Positions 1 through 8,976 of a DNA stretch of 64,000 nucleotides are shown here, piece by piece. The position numbers and the translations under genes were made by a program. The notes under the pieces are model-generated. The model did no database searches and was not told where the DNA came from. It saw nothing but the letters and a program-made list of their open reading frames with translations. This DNA is from Amycolatopsis sp. cg9 (lineage in GTDB: Bacteria > Actinomycetota > Actinomycetes > Mycobacteriales > Pseudonocardiaceae): the NCBI RefSeq assembly GCF_041346945.1, contig NZ_CP166850.1:5936501-6000500 (forward strand), written 5' to 3'. Position 1 is the stretch's first letter, and every line of letters begins with the position of its first letter.

Positions 1-1
1 C

Positions 2-2074
2 GCCGCCGGGCAGGACCCGGTGGCCGAGCACCTGCCGGCCGTCACCGCGCACCTCGCCGACGTCCGCGCCGCCGAGCTGGCCGTGTCGATCGCGGCGCTG
101 CCCGCCGACGCCTTGAACCTGCTGCGCGCCATCGCGGTCTGCCGCGGGCGGCTCGACTTCGACCTCGTGACGAACCTGGCCGGCCCGCTCGCCGGTCGCG
201 TCGGCGACGCCCTGCGCCAGCTGGTCGGGTTCGGCCTGGTGCGCGAAGGCGCGCCCACGCACATCGCCGACCGCACGACCGCCGACGCCGCCCTCGGCAC
301 GCTGAGCGCCGCCGACCGCGGCGAGCTCGCGAACCGGTGCGTCGAACTGGCCTACCGCGCGGCGGTGCCGGACGACCAGCTCGCCGAGCTGCTCACCGCG
401 GTCCGCCCGGTCGGTGCGTCGTGGGCGGTCGCGACGCTGCGCCGGGCCGCGGAACGGCGCCGCGTGCTCGGGGACGACGCGGGCGCGGCGCGGCTGCTCG
501 GCCGGGCGCTGCGCGAACCGGTCAGCCCGGCCGAACGCCGGAAGCTGATGCTCGGCCTCGCGCTGGCCGAGGTCGCCGACGAACCGGAGCTGAGCGACCA
601 GCGCCTGCAGCGCGTCCTGCTCGACACCGGCCCGGAGGTCTCCGGCGCGGTGCTGCTCGAGGCGGCCGACCACCTGCTCGCCCGCGGGGACACCCGCACG
701 GCGCACCGCGTGATCGCCGCGACCTGCCGCCGCCGCAGCGGGTTCGAAGCCGGCACGTCCGCGCTGGCCGCGCTCGGCAGGCTGGCGCAGGCGGACTGCG
801 CGGCCGGCCCGGTGGTCCCGGCCGCCGCGTTCGACGCGCCGCCCGCGGCCCCCGGCGACACCGATCCCGTGCGCGCGGCGACGACCGCGGTGGAGCTCGC
901 CCGCCGCGGCCGCGAGCCCGGCCGGGCGCGGGAACTCGCCCGGCTCGCGCTCGAACCGCGCGCGAACCTGCCGCACACCCTGCGCCTGCGTGCCGCGTGG
1001 GTGCTGCTGTGCACCGACGAGCTGTCCGAGGCCGTGCTCGGTCTCACCGACGTCCACCAGGACGCGGTCCGCGCCGGGGCCCGCGCGGTCGCGGCGAACG
1101 CGGTGCTGCTGCGGGCGCGCTGCGAACTGCGCCGCGGCAACCTCGGTCAGGCCCAGGCCGATCTCGAAGCCGCGGTGGCGCGGCTGCCCGAACGCGCCTG
1201 GCACCCGCGGGCGCTGCCCGGACTGCGAGCCGTGCGCGCGGAAGCGGCGCTGGCCGCGATGCGGCTCGACGACGCCGAGCGCGCGGTGACCCCGGCGCTC
1301 CCGGCCGGCGCGGACGACGGACTGGCCGCCGGGTACCTGCTGCTGCAACGCGGCCGCGTGCACCTGGCGAAGAGCGACGCGCGAGCCGCGCTCGAAGCGT
1401 TCCGCGCGGCCGGCCGCGGCACCACCGGGCGGCGCGAAGGCAACCCGGTCGACCTGCCGTGGCGGACCGGCGCGGCGCTGGCGCTGGCCCGCGCCGGGGC
1501 CGGCGGTGCCGTCGAGCTGGCCCGGGAAGCGCTGGCCCGCGCGGAAACCTGGGGTGTCCCGGGCGCGCGCGGGGCCACGAGCCTGCGCCTGGCCGACGTC
1601 TTCACCGGCGCCGAACGCCGTGCGCACCTGGAACGCGCCGTCCTGCTGCTGGAGGGGACGGCCCGGCGCGTCGACTTCCTCACCGCCGTCACCGAACTCG
1701 CCGCCGCGCGGCTCGACGACGGGGACGTCGCCGAGGCCACCGCCCTGATCGGGCGGGTCGCCACCCTGCGGCCGCAGCTGCTGCCGGCCGGGCTCGCGGA
1801 GAAGATCCGCGACGTCTCCGGCCGGCTGGCCCGCCGCGGTCCGGACGCCGCCGCGCGGCCCGCGTCCGGCGACCCCGCCGGCGCACTGTCCGAACAGGAG
1901 GCCCGGATCGCGGCGCTCGCCGCCGCGGGCCGGACGAACCCGGAGATCGCGCGGGCGTTGCAGCTGAGCAGCCGCTTGGTGGAGCTGCGCCTGACCCGGA
2001 TCTACCGCAAGCTGACCGTGACCGGCCGGGGGCAGCTCGCCGAGCTGATGAGCCCCGGCTCCGCAGCGAGTTGA
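2..2074 (+). CDS. LAL-family LuxR regulator, 5' end cut by the window
   Basis: The frame is open from base 2 and reads through the GTG at 20 (codons before it continue a protein), so the true start is upstream and the N-terminal ATPase is missing. About 690 residues are visible: long Ala/Leu/Arg-rich helical, TPR-like sequence typical of the middle of LAL (large ATP-binding LuxR) regulators, then a C-terminal LuxR helix-turn-helix (roughly the last 60 residues, starting GALSEQEARIAALAAAGRTN). Its stop lies 7 bp before the next LAL gene, so the two are probably co-transcribed. Polyene clusters carry two or three such regulators in tandem (NysRI-RIII, AmphRI-RIII), and this pair fits that block. 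Transcriptional activation of the polyene genes is inferred. DNA-binding family confident, target not shown. Confidence 0.85.
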   Translation, partial: AAGQDPVAEHLPAVTAHLADVRAAELAVSIAALPADALNLLRAIAVCRGRLDFDLVTNLAGPLAGRVGDALRQLVGFGLVREGAPTHIADRTTADAALGTLSAADRGELANRCVELAYRAAVPDDQLAELLTAVRPVGASWAVATLRRAAERRRVLGDDAGAARLLGRALREPVSPAERRKLMLGLALAEVADEPELSDQRLQRVLLDTGPEVSGAVLLEAADHLLARGDTRTAHRVIAATCRRRSGFEAGTSALAALGRLAQADCAAGPVVPAAAFDAPPAAPGDTDPVRAATTAVELARRGREPGRARELARLALEPRANLPHTLRLRAAWVLLCTDELSEAVLGLTDVHQDAVRAGARAVAANAVLLRARCELRRGNLGQAQADLEAAVARLPERAWHPRALPGLRAVRAEAALAAMRLDDAERAVTPALPAGADDGLAAGYLLLQRGRVHLAKSDARAALEAFRAAGRGTTGRREGNPVDLPWRTGAALALARAGAGGAVELAREALARAETWGVPGARGATSLRLADVFTGAERRAHLERAVLLLEGTARRVDFLTAVTELAAARLDDGDVAEATALIGRVATLRPQLLPAGLAEKIRDVSGRLARRGPDAAARPASGDPAGALSEQEARIAALAAAGRTNPEIARALQLSSRLVELRLTRIYRKLTVTGRGQLAELMSPGSAAS

Positions 2075-2080
2075 TGGCCG

Positions 2081-4891
2081 GTGCTGCTGGAGCGAGACGC
2101 CGAACGGGCCGCGATCGCGACCGCGCTGAACGCGGCCGCGGGCGGTGACGGTTCCCTGCTGCTGATCAGCGGTCCGGCAGGCAGCGGGAAGTCCGCGCTG
2201 CTGCGGGACACCATGGCGGCGGCGTTCGGCGCGGGCGCCCGCGTGCTGCGCGCGGACGCCACCCGGCTCGAAGAGGACTTCGCGTTCGGCATCGCCCAGC
2301 AGCTGTGCCGCCCGGTGCTCGTCGCGGCGGGCGAAGCCGAGCGGGACCGGTGGTTCCAGGGCGCGTCCGAGCAGATCCTGCGTGCCCTGACCGAAGAACG
2401 GCTCATCACCGACGGCCACGAGCACTACCTGCCCACCGAAGCCGTCCTCTATGGACTGCACACGGTCGTGCACGCGATGTCCCACGACGACCTGGTCGTG
2501 GTGATCGTCGACGACCTGCAGTGGGCCGACCAGGGATCGCTGCGCCTGCTGGGCTACCTCGCCAAGCGGCTGAGCGGGTCGCGGATCCTGCTCGCGCTGG
2601 CGCTGGCCGACGAGTGCGAGGCGCCGAAGTACCCGCTGGTGCACGAACTGGTGACGGCGGCCGCGCGGATCGTCGTGCCCGGAGCGCTTTCGCGGTCCGC
2701 GGTCGCGTCGATGGCGGAGGTCGCGTTCGGCGAGCGCGCCGAGGAACCGTTCACCGCGATGCTGCACGAGGTCTCCCGCGGCAACCCGGCCGACGTCGCG
2801 ACCGTCCTCACCGGACTGGTCGCCGAGGGGCTGCGGCCGGTCGCCGCGCAGACCGCGGCCGCGGAAACCGAAGCCGTGCGGCTGCTCGACCACCGCGTCC
2901 TGATGTCGCTGGGCTCGCAGCCGCCCGCGGTGCTCGCGCTGGCCCGCGCGGTCGCGGTGCTCGGCGACCTCGCCGAGCCCGGGCTCGCCGCCGACCTCGT
3001 CGGCCTCGACGACGTCGAGTACTCCTCGGCCGTGCAGCACCTGGAGCGGCTCGGCCTGGCCGCCCGCGAGGACGGGCGGATCGGGTTCGTCACCACGAGC
3101 GTGCGGGACGGCATCGAGTCCGCGATCCCGGTCGAGCTGCGCGAAGACCTCTACCGGCGCGCGGCGCGGCTGCTCTACGAGCACGGCCGCCCGGCGGAAC
3201 GCGTCGCCGAGACGCTGATGAAGGTCGGCATCGCCGAAGATCCCTGGGAAGTGCGGATCCTCAGCTCGGCCGCGGGCAGCGTCCTGGAGCGCGGGGCCGG
3301 CGAGCTCGCGGCGCGCTACCTGCGCCGGGCCCTGCTGAACACCGCGCCCGACAGCGAAGAGCGCGGGCGGCTGCTCGTCGAGCTCGCCGCCGCGGAACGG
3401 GGTTTCGACCTGGTCGCCGCGGCCCGGCACCTGTCGCAGGCGCTGTCGCTGCTGCCGCCCGGGCCACAGCAGGCGGAAGCGGCGCTGTGGATCCCGCCCG
3501 CGTTCGCCGCGGCGGCGCCGAACGTCGGCGCGGCGGTGCGCGCCGCCGTCGAACCCGTGCTGCGCGAAGGGGAACCGGCGGAGCTGGCGCTGCGGGCCGA
3601 AGCCCGCACCTGGTACCCGGGGATCGGGCAGCCGGGCCGGGGCGAGGCCGCGCTGGCCCGCCTCACCGAACTCGAGCTCACCGGCGGCCTGGACACCGCG
3701 GCCGGCCGGGAGCTCGCGGTGGTGCTGCTGCACACCGCGGTGCTCTCGGGCAGCGTGCCGGTCGACGACGTCGAGACCGTCCTCAAGCGACTGGTCAGCG
3801 AGGAACCGCTCGACCCGCGGCACGCCTACACGTCCCTGCCGCTGCTGGTGTCCACCGCGGTTCTCGCCGACCGCGCCGCCGTGCTCGAGCCCGCGCTGAC
3901 CGCGGCCGCCCAGGCGGCGCAGGAGCACTGGCCGGACACCGCGTCGCTGATCGCCGCCGAGCTCGCGGAAGTCAAGCTGGCGCAAGGGGAGCTGGCCAAG
4001 GCGCGGCGGATCGCGCTCGGCGTCCTGGAGGGCACCGACCACGAAGCCTGGCCGGACGCGCTCGCGCGGTCGGTCACCACCCTCGCCCAGATCGCTTTGG
4101 AGACGCAGGATCCCGAGCTCGGCGAACGCCTGCTGGGCACGCCGATGGACGGCACCGACCACCGCGTGTTCGCCGCGCGGCGGCTGACCCGCGGGATGAT
4201 CGACCTGGTCCGCGGTGACCCGGCGACGGCGCTGGGCCGGTTCCTCGACTGCGGGCGGCGCCTGGAACGCGAAGGCTGGGTCAACACGCCCCAGTACCCG
4301 TGGCGGATCTGGGCGGCGCTGGTGCGCCAGCGGCTCGGCGACCTGACCGCGGCCCAGGCGCACGCGGCCGAAGAGGACCAGTTCGCGCAAGCCTGGGGGA
4401 CACCGCTGAGCGTCGGGCGTTCCCTGCGCCTGCAAGGGATGCTGACCGGCGGTGCCGACGGCATCGCGCTGCTGCAGGAGGCCGCGGGCATCCTGCGCGA
4501 GTCGGAGAACGTCGTCGAGCGCGCCCGCACCGCCGTCGTGCTGGGGGCCCGGCTGCTCGACGCCGGCCTGCCCGACGCCGAAGACCTGCTGGCCGAGGGC
4601 CGGGAACTGGTCAAGGCGATCGGGGCGTCCTGGTTGGACGGCAGCGGCGAAACCGAGCTGAACGGTCCCGTGCTGCGGTTTTCCGGTGACAGCCTGGGGA
4701 ACCTCACCAAGACCGAGGCCGCGGTCGCGCGCCTGGTGGTCCAGGGCTGGACGAACCAGCGGATCGCCGATTCCCTCGGCGTCACCCGGCGCGCGGTCGA
4801 GAAGAACCTCACCGGCACCTACCGCAAGCTCGAGGTCAGCGGCCGGGCCGAGCTCATCGAGCGCTTCGGCGCGCTCGACCAGGAGAGCTGA
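2081..4891 (+). CDS. LAL-family LuxR regulator (NysRIII/AmphR-like)
   Basis: Complete 936-residue protein starting at GTG 2081, 7 bp after the previous stop. A Walker A motif (GPAGSGKSALLR) is near residue 31 and a Walker B-like stretch (VVVIVDDLQWAD) near residue 135, which define the N-terminal AAA/STAND ATPase. A long helical repeat region follows. The C-terminus is a LuxR HTH (about residues 868-930: LTKTEAAVARLVVQGWTNQRIADSLGVTRRAVE). Length and architecture match the 920-970 residue LAL regulators of polyene clusters. ATP binding and ligand sensing are family knowledge; control of the downstream PKS genes is inferred from context. A strong hairpin follows the stop. Confidence 0.88.
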   Translation: MLLERDAERAAIATALNAAAGGDGSLLLISGPAGSGKSALLRDTMAAAFGAGARVLRADATRLEEDFAFGIAQQLCRPVLVAAGEAERDRWFQGASEQILRALTEERLITDGHEHYLPTEAVLYGLHTVVHAMSHDDLVVVIVDDLQWADQGSLRLLGYLAKRLSGSRILLALALADECEAPKYPLVHELVTAAARIVVPGALSRSAVASMAEVAFGERAEEPFTAMLHEVSRGNPADVATVLTGLVAEGLRPVAAQTAAAETEAVRLLDHRVLMSLGSQPPAVLALARAVAVLGDLAEPGLAADLVGLDDVEYSSAVQHLERLGLAAREDGRIGFVTTSVRDGIESAIPVELREDLYRRAARLLYEHGRPAERVAETLMKVGIAEDPWEVRILSSAAGSVLERGAGELAARYLRRALLNTAPDSEERGRLLVELAAAERGFDLVAAARHLSQALSLLPPGPQQAEAALWIPPAFAAAAPNVGAAVRAAVEPVLREGEPAELALRAEARTWYPGIGQPGRGEAALARLTELELTGGLDTAAGRELAVVLLHTAVLSGSVPVDDVETVLKRLVSEEPLDPRHAYTSLPLLVSTAVLADRAAVLEPALTAAAQAAQEHWPDTASLIAAELAEVKLAQGELAKARRIALGVLEGTDHEAWPDALARSVTTLAQIALETQDPELGERLLGTPMDGTDHRVFAARRLTRGMIDLVRGDPATALGRFLDCGRRLEREGWVNTPQYPWRIWAALVRQRLGDLTAAQAHAAEEDQFAQAWGTPLSVGRSLRLQGMLTGGADGIALLQEAAGILRESENVVERARTAVVLGARLLDAGLPDAEDLLAEGRELVKAIGASWLDGSGETELNGPVLRFSGDSLGNLTKTEAAVARLVVQGWTNQRIADSLGVTRRAVEKNLTGTYRKLEVSGRAELIERFGALDQES

Positions 4892-4897
4892 TCGCCG

Positions 4898-4933
4898 GTA
4901 CCGAACCCCGCACCCACCCGCGGGGTTCGGTAC
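4898..4933 (+). terminator. Hairpin after the LAL genes
   Basis: A perfect 14-bp stem (4898-4911 pairs with 4920-4933) with an 8-nt loop begins 6 bp after the LAL stop codon. There is no U-run, as is common for actinomycete terminators. It probably ends the LAL transcript. Confidence 0.7.
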
Positions 4934-5254
4934 GCGGGTGCGGTGCGGGGTGCGGGGGTACGGACCCCCTTTTCGCCGGATTTCCCAGGTCAGGAGCCAA
5001 AAGGGCAGCGCGGTTGCCCGCTCTTCCCCAGGTTCGGTACCGCACCGCACCGCACGGCGGTCCGTACCTCCGTACCCCCACCGCCCCCGCACCACAGTGT
5101 TAAGGCCGGGTGTCCGGATTGTGTTGCCCGGGATAATCAAGCGTGCATAACATGATCTGCATCACCCCGGAGAAACGGCTCACACACTGACTGCCAGCCG
5201 TCGGCCTTCTCGCCCCCGGGGCTTCAGCTTCCAGCCGGAGAAAGGAATGCCTTC
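4934..5254 (+). promoter_or_regulatory. Upstream region of the PAS-LuxR gene
   Basis: Non-coding. The left part is rich in GTAC-containing inverted repeats: 4954-4964 is the exact reverse complement of 5069-5079, and 5059-5068 also matches the complement of 4956-4966. From about 5098 the sequence becomes more A+T rich. A possible promoter is TTGCCC (5124-5129) with CATAAC (5146-5151) at 16-bp spacing, but both hexamers are imperfect. A ribosome binding site GGAGAAAGGA lies just before the ATG at 5255. The repeats could be regulator sites or RNA structure; the sequence does not decide. Confidence 0.4.
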
Positions 5255-5947
5255 ATGAGTGCGGACGTTGCGGATCTGGCTGTGGGTGCCGAGGTGGCCG
5301 GGGTCGCGGACCGGGCGGTCCGGACGGCCACCCGAAAGCCCGCGCTGCGCGCCATCACCCCCGAGATGTGCATGGTGAACCTGGACCACCGGCTGCGGAT
5401 CGTCTCCGCCAGCATGGAGTTCTTCCGCGTCTTCGAGCGCAGCTCGGACGCGGTCACCGGCACCGGGCTCTGCGATCTGCTGCACCCCAGCGTGCGGAGC
5501 AAGGTCGAAAACCAGCTGCGGCTGCTGGCGCGCGGGGAGCGCAGCCGGTTCGTCGAGCGGATCCTGGTGATGCGCGAGAACGGCACGACGCTTTCGGGCG
5601 AGTTCATCGGCTCCACGGTGCACGGGGTCGGCGACCGGCTCGACAGCCTGACGGTCGTGTTCCGGCCGGACAAGAACGAGCGCGCCAACCAGGTGGCCTG
5701 CAGCAAGAAGAAGATCCTGTCCGAAATCGACGCCCGCATCCTCGAAGGGGTCGCCTCCGGGGTCTCCACGATCCAGCTCGCGGCCAACCTCTACATGAGC
5801 CGCGGCGGCGTGGAGTACCACGTGACGACGCTGCTGCGGAAGATGAAGGTGAAGAACCGGCCGGCGCTGATCTCGAAGGCCTACTCCATGGGCATCTTCG
5901 GGGTCGGGTCGTGGCCTCCGCGTGCGCTCCCGGACTTCGTGCGGTGA
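5255..5947 (+). CDS. PAS-LuxR transcriptional regulator (PimM/NysRIV/AmphRIV type)
   Basis: 230 residues, ATG start with a strong Shine-Dalgarno (GGAGAAAGGA). About residues 38-135 form a PAS sensor fold (ITPEMCMVNLDHRLRIVSAS onward). About residues 160-220 form a LuxR/GerE helix-turn-helix (KKILSEIDARILEGVASGVS, recognition helix around RGGVEYHVTTLLRKMKV). This two-domain layout at about 200 residues is characteristic of the PAS-LuxR regulators found in polyene clusters (PimM, AmphRIV, NysRIV), which are known as positive regulators acting on PKS and sugar genes. It lies next to LAL regulators, as in the nystatin cluster. Note an unusual run of Lys codons (SKKKILSE) before the HTH. Family call firm; that it regulates this cluster is inference. 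Confidence 0.92.
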   Translation: MSADVADLAVGAEVAGVADRAVRTATRKPALRAITPEMCMVNLDHRLRIVSASMEFFRVFERSSDAVTGTGLCDLLHPSVRSKVENQLRLLARGERSRFVERILVMRENGTTLSGEFIGSTVHGVGDRLDSLTVVFRPDKNERANQVACSKKKILSEIDARILEGVASGVSTIQLAANLYMSRGGVEYHVTTLLRKMKVKNRPALISKAYSMGIFGVGSWPPRALPDFVR

Positions 5948-5963
5948 TGGGGACGTGGCCGCG

Positions 5964-6233
5964 ATGGGTGCGACGAGGCTCCCGGACGAACTGACCCACC
6001 GGGCACGGGCGATGCTGCGCGCGGTCGCGGCCGGCCGGGCGGAAATCGCTTGCAGCTGCGAGCCCGACCTCTACATCGACGGGCTGGTCTGCTGCGACCA
6101 GTACACCGCCCACGAGCTCGCGCACCGCGGCCTGGTGGCGCCGGCGCGGCCGGGCCGGGTGGGGCAGCGGGTGCGCGCCCGGCTGACCCCGGCGGGAGCC
6201 GCGGCGCTCGGGACGGTGGGCGAAGCGGCGTGA
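5964..6233 (+). CDS. Small protein of unknown function, winged-helix-like
   Basis: The reading frame is open from 5922, but that start would overlap the PAS-LuxR gene. ATG 5964 (89 residues) or GTG 5955 (92 residues) removes the overlap; a weak GGGGA lies 11 bp before 5964. The protein has DELTHRARAMLRAVAAGRAE, then a Cys-containing CSCEPDLYIDGLVCCDQYTA stretch, then TAHELAHRGLVAPARPG and VRARLTPAGAAALG, which looks like the helix plus wing of a small winged-helix protein. The four Cys could be structural, but no known zinc site is clear. Strong third-position GC bias supports coding. I do not recognise a function. It follows the PAS-LuxR stop by 16 bp and may share its transcript. Confidence 0.65.
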   Translation: MGATRLPDELTHRARAMLRAVAAGRAEIACSCEPDLYIDGLVCCDQYTAHELAHRGLVAPARPGRVGQRVRARLTPAGAAALGTVGEAA

Positions 6234-6505
6234 CGTGCGGAAACAGCTTGGCGGGCCGGGTGTCCTTCCGGGAATCGGAGGGCCACCCGGTCCGCCTTGT
6301 CGTGCTCGTGCTCGGGGGCAACTATATGGCTTTGTGTTGGTTTGCTGCCACGCGGCGTGGTCGGCGTTCTTCCTGGCCACAGTGCGAAGATCATGGACTT
6401 CCGAAGATAACGGTTGAACTTCCGGTGAAGTTGGGTCTTGCAAACGAAGATGAACGCAGGCAATATCAACCAAACCAACGAGGACCCCGGCGGAGGTGTG
6501 CTGAA
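6234..6505 (+). promoter_or_regulatory. Promoter/operator region of the PTS operon
   Basis: 272 non-coding bases, clearly more A+T rich than the surroundings from about 6319. Inverted repeats are AACTTC (6417-6422) with GAAGTT (6427-6432), and the short palindrome CTTCCGAAG (6398-6406). One promoter-like pair is TTGCAA (6438-6443) and CAATAT (6461-6466) at 17-bp spacing, a weak match. The inverted repeats are candidate operators for a sugar-responsive repressor; fruK operons elsewhere are often controlled by a DeoR-type FruR, but no such gene is in this window. Confidence 0.45.
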
Positions 6506-7441
6506 GTGTTCGTGACCCTGACGGCGAACCCGAGCGTCGACCGGACGATCGAGGTCGACCGGCTCATCCGGGGCGAGCTGCACCGGGCTACGGGTGCGCG
6601 TGTCCAGCCGGGAGGCAAGGGCATCAACGTCGCACGCGCCTTGGTGCGCAACGGACTCAAGGCCCGGGCCGTCGTCCCGGCCGGCGGGGCCGACGGCGAC
6701 CACCTGATCAGCCTGCTGCACGACTACAACATCGACGTGGTCCGGGTGCGGACCGTGGAACCCGTGCGCAGCAACATCAGCGTGGTCGAACCGGACGCGA
6801 CCGTCACCAAGGTGAACGAGAGCGGGCCGCACCTCTCCGGTGCGGAACTGGAAACCCTGTGCGACACCTTGATGGCGCACGTGGCCGACGCGGAATGGGT
6901 GGTGGCGGCGGGAAGCCTGCCACCGGGCGCCGGCGAAGACTTCTACGCCGACCTGATCGCGCGCCTGGCCACGACCGGCGCCAAGGTCGTCGTGGACACC
7001 AGCGGCCCGGCGTTCCGCACGTCGGTCAAGGCCGGACCGGCCCTGGTCAAGCCGAACCTCGACGAGCTCGAGGAAGCGGTCGGCCGGCAGCTGGACACCG
7101 TGCGGGACGTCGTCGACGCCGCGCAGGAACTCCGCGCCCTCGGCGCGGGCACGGTTCTCGCCAGTCTCGGCAGCAAAGGCGCCGTGCTGGTGGAAGACGC
7201 GGGAGTCTGGTGCGCCAACGCATCGGCCGAACCGCGGAGCTCGGTGGGGGCCGGCGACGCGATGCTCGCCGGTTTCCTGGCGGCAGGGGGGAGTGGCCCG
7301 CAGGCGCTGGCCACAGCCGTCGCCTGGGGAGCGGCAGCAGTGTCGCTGCCCGGGAGCACGATGCCGGGTCCCGAAGACGTGGGGGCGCGTCGAGTGCGGG
7401 TGGACCCGCGTCCGGAGTGGGACGAGAAGGTGCGCGAGTAG
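6506..7441 (+). CDS. fruK: 1-phosphofructokinase (PfkB family)
   Basis: 311 residues from GTG 6506, chosen because MFVTLTANPSVDRTIEVD is the normal FruK N-terminus and a GGCGGAGG ribosome site lies about 10 bp upstream. PfkB signatures: PGGKGINVARAL near residue 36 (substrate/first glycine motif) and SSVGAGDAMLAGF around 246-257 with the catalytic Asp251. Family reaction: ATP-dependent phosphorylation of fructose 1-phosphate to fructose 1,6-bisphosphate in the cytoplasm; tagatose-6-phosphate kinase is the main alternative within the same subfamily. It heads a run of PTS genes in the same direction, 79 bp before EIIC. A 1-phosphofructokinase beside a mannitol-type EII is unusual, so the true substrate of the pathway is not certain. 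Confidence 0.9.
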   Translation: MFVTLTANPSVDRTIEVDRLIRGELHRATGARVQPGGKGINVARALVRNGLKARAVVPAGGADGDHLISLLHDYNIDVVRVRTVEPVRSNISVVEPDATVTKVNESGPHLSGAELETLCDTLMAHVADAEWVVAAGSLPPGAGEDFYADLIARLATTGAKVVVDTSGPAFRTSVKAGPALVKPNLDELEEAVGRQLDTVRDVVDAAQELRALGAGTVLASLGSKGAVLVEDAGVWCANASAEPRSSVGAGDAMLAGFLAAGGSGPQALATAVAWGAAAVSLPGSTMPGPEDVGARRVRVDPRPEWDEKVRE

Positions 7442-7520
7442 CGCGCCGGCCCGGACCGCTCACCGCCATCGCCGGATGGCGATCCCTCCCCAACCCCTTT
7501 CCCAGAAAAGGAAGCCAACG

Positions 7521-8633
7521 ATGACTACCACTGCGGAGCGCGAAGAGGAAGCCACTCCGTCGAGGGCGGAACGCGCGCGGGTCAGCATCCAGCGGTTCGG
7601 CGGGCACCTCGCCGGCATGGTCATGCCGAACATCGGCGCGTTCATCGCCTGGGGTCTGATCACCGCGCTGTTCATCCCGAGCGGCTGGACGCCCAACGCG
7701 CACATCTCCGAGCTCGTCGACCCGATGATCAACTTCCTGCTGCCGGTGCTGATCGGGTACACCGGCGGCCGGATGGTCCACGGCCAGCGCGGCGCGGTCG
7801 TCGGCGCGGTGGCCACGGTCGGCATCGCGGTCGGCGCGTCGATCCCCATGTTCCTCGGCGCGATGATCGTGGGCCCGCTGGGCGGCTTCCTGATCAAGCT
7901 GTGGGACGAGAAGGTCGGCAGCAAGACCGCGCCGGGCTTCAAGATGCTGGTCGACAACTTCAGCGCCGGCATCATCGGTGGCACGATGGCGGTGCTGGGC
8001 ATGCTGGGCATCGGCCCGGTGGTGCAGGGCATCACCAAGGCGCTCGGCAACGGCGTGCAGGGCCTGATCGACGCGCACCTGCTGCCGCTGGTCTCGATCA
8101 TCGTCGAGCCGGCCAAGGTGCTCTTCCTCAACAACGCGATCAACCACGGTGTGCTGAGCCCGCTGGGCGTGGCCGACGCGCTGAAGGACGGCAAGGCGAT
8201 CGAGTTCCTGATCGAGCCGAACCCCGGTCCCGGCCTCGGCATCCTGCTGGCGCTGACCTTCTTCGGCGCCCGCAGCGCGCGGGCCACCGCGCCGGGCGCG
8301 ATCGTCATCCAGTTCCTCGGCGGCATCCACGAGATCTACTTCCCGTACATCCTGGCGACCCCGCGGCTGATCCTGGCCGCGATCGCCGGTGGCGCCGCGG
8401 GTGTCGCGACGTTCAGCATCTTCGACGCGGGCCTGACCGCCACGCCGTCGCCGGGCAGCATCATCGCGGTGCTGGCCGTGACGCCGAAGGGCGGCTACCT
8501 GGGCGTGATCGCCGGCGTCGTGATCGCGGCGGCCGTGTCGTTCATCGTCGCGGCGGTGCTGCTGAAGTTCGGGCGGGACGCCCGCAAGGAAGAACGTGCC
8601 GCGGCGATCGCCGCCGGTGGCTCGGTGGCGTGA
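7521..8633 (+). CDS. mtlA: PTS mannitol-family EIIC membrane component
   Basis: 370 residues from ATG 7521, preceded by an AAAGGAAGCC ribosome site. The frame is open further upstream (to 7293), but that part overlaps fruK. Sequence shows multiple hydrophobic segments (for example GMVMPNIGAFIAWGLITALF, PMINFLLPVLIGYTGGRMV, GAVATVGIAVGASIPMFLG) and the conserved mannitol EIIC features NNAINHGVLSPLG and GGIHEIYFPYI, whose Glu is the substrate-binding GIHE element in MtlA. In E. coli MtlA the C, B and A parts are one protein; here they are three adjacent genes. Expected role: membrane channel and substrate site for polyol uptake with phosphorylation. Mannitol is the best guess, other hexitols are possible. 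Confidence 0.9.
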   Translation: MTTTAEREEEATPSRAERARVSIQRFGGHLAGMVMPNIGAFIAWGLITALFIPSGWTPNAHISELVDPMINFLLPVLIGYTGGRMVHGQRGAVVGAVATVGIAVGASIPMFLGAMIVGPLGGFLIKLWDEKVGSKTAPGFKMLVDNFSAGIIGGTMAVLGMLGIGPVVQGITKALGNGVQGLIDAHLLPLVSIIVEPAKVLFLNNAINHGVLSPLGVADALKDGKAIEFLIEPNPGPGLGILLALTFFGARSARATAPGAIVIQFLGGIHEIYFPYILATPRLILAAIAGGAAGVATFSIFDAGLTATPSPGSIIAVLAVTPKGGYLGVIAGVVIAAAVSFIVAAVLLKFGRDARKEERAAAIAAGGSVA

Positions 8634-8667
8634 CGATCACCGTCGATCGAAGGAAGGAACCACGAGG

Positions 8668-8976
8668 ATGAGCAGCATCGAAGGCAAGGAAGTCAAGAAG
8701 GTCATCATCGCCTGCGACGCCGGCATGGGCAGCAGTGTGATGGTCGCCTCCCAGCTGGCCAAGCGGCTGAAGCCGTACTCGGTCAAGGTCGAGCACACCC
8801 CGGTCAACGAGATCCCGGCGGACGCGCAGGTCGTGCTGTGCCAGTCCACTTTGGTCAGCCGGGCGCGCAAGGCGAGCACCGGCGCGGTGATCCTGGGCTT
8901 CCAGAGCTTCCTCGGCGACCCGGTCTTCGACCGCGTCGAGCAGGCGATCCGGGACGGCGGTTCCCTTGCCGACTGA
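8668..8976 (+). CDS. PTS mannitol-family EIIB phosphocarrier
   Basis: 102 residues from ATG 8668 with AAGGAAGGAACCACGAGG upstream. Active-site Cys16 sits in VIIACDAGMGSSVM, the EIIB(Mtl) P-loop; the Cys is phosphorylated by EIIA and passes phosphate to the sugar bound to EIIC. Length fits a stand-alone IIB domain (about 100 residues). It lies 34 bp after EIIC, and its end overlaps the start of EIIA by 11 bp, which points to coupled translation. Confidence 0.9.
   Translation: MSSIEGKEVKKVIIACDAGMGSSVMVASQLAKRLKPYSVKVEHTPVNEIPADAQVVLCQSTLVSRARKASTGAVILGFQSFLGDPVFDRVEQAIRDGGSLAD

Noticed and set aside
7293..7520. Upstream extension of the EIIC frame (start at 7293)
   Set aside because: It would overlap most of the fruK 3' end, has no ribosome site, and adds residues not found in mannitol EIIC proteins. 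ATG 7521 has a good site and the right N-terminus.
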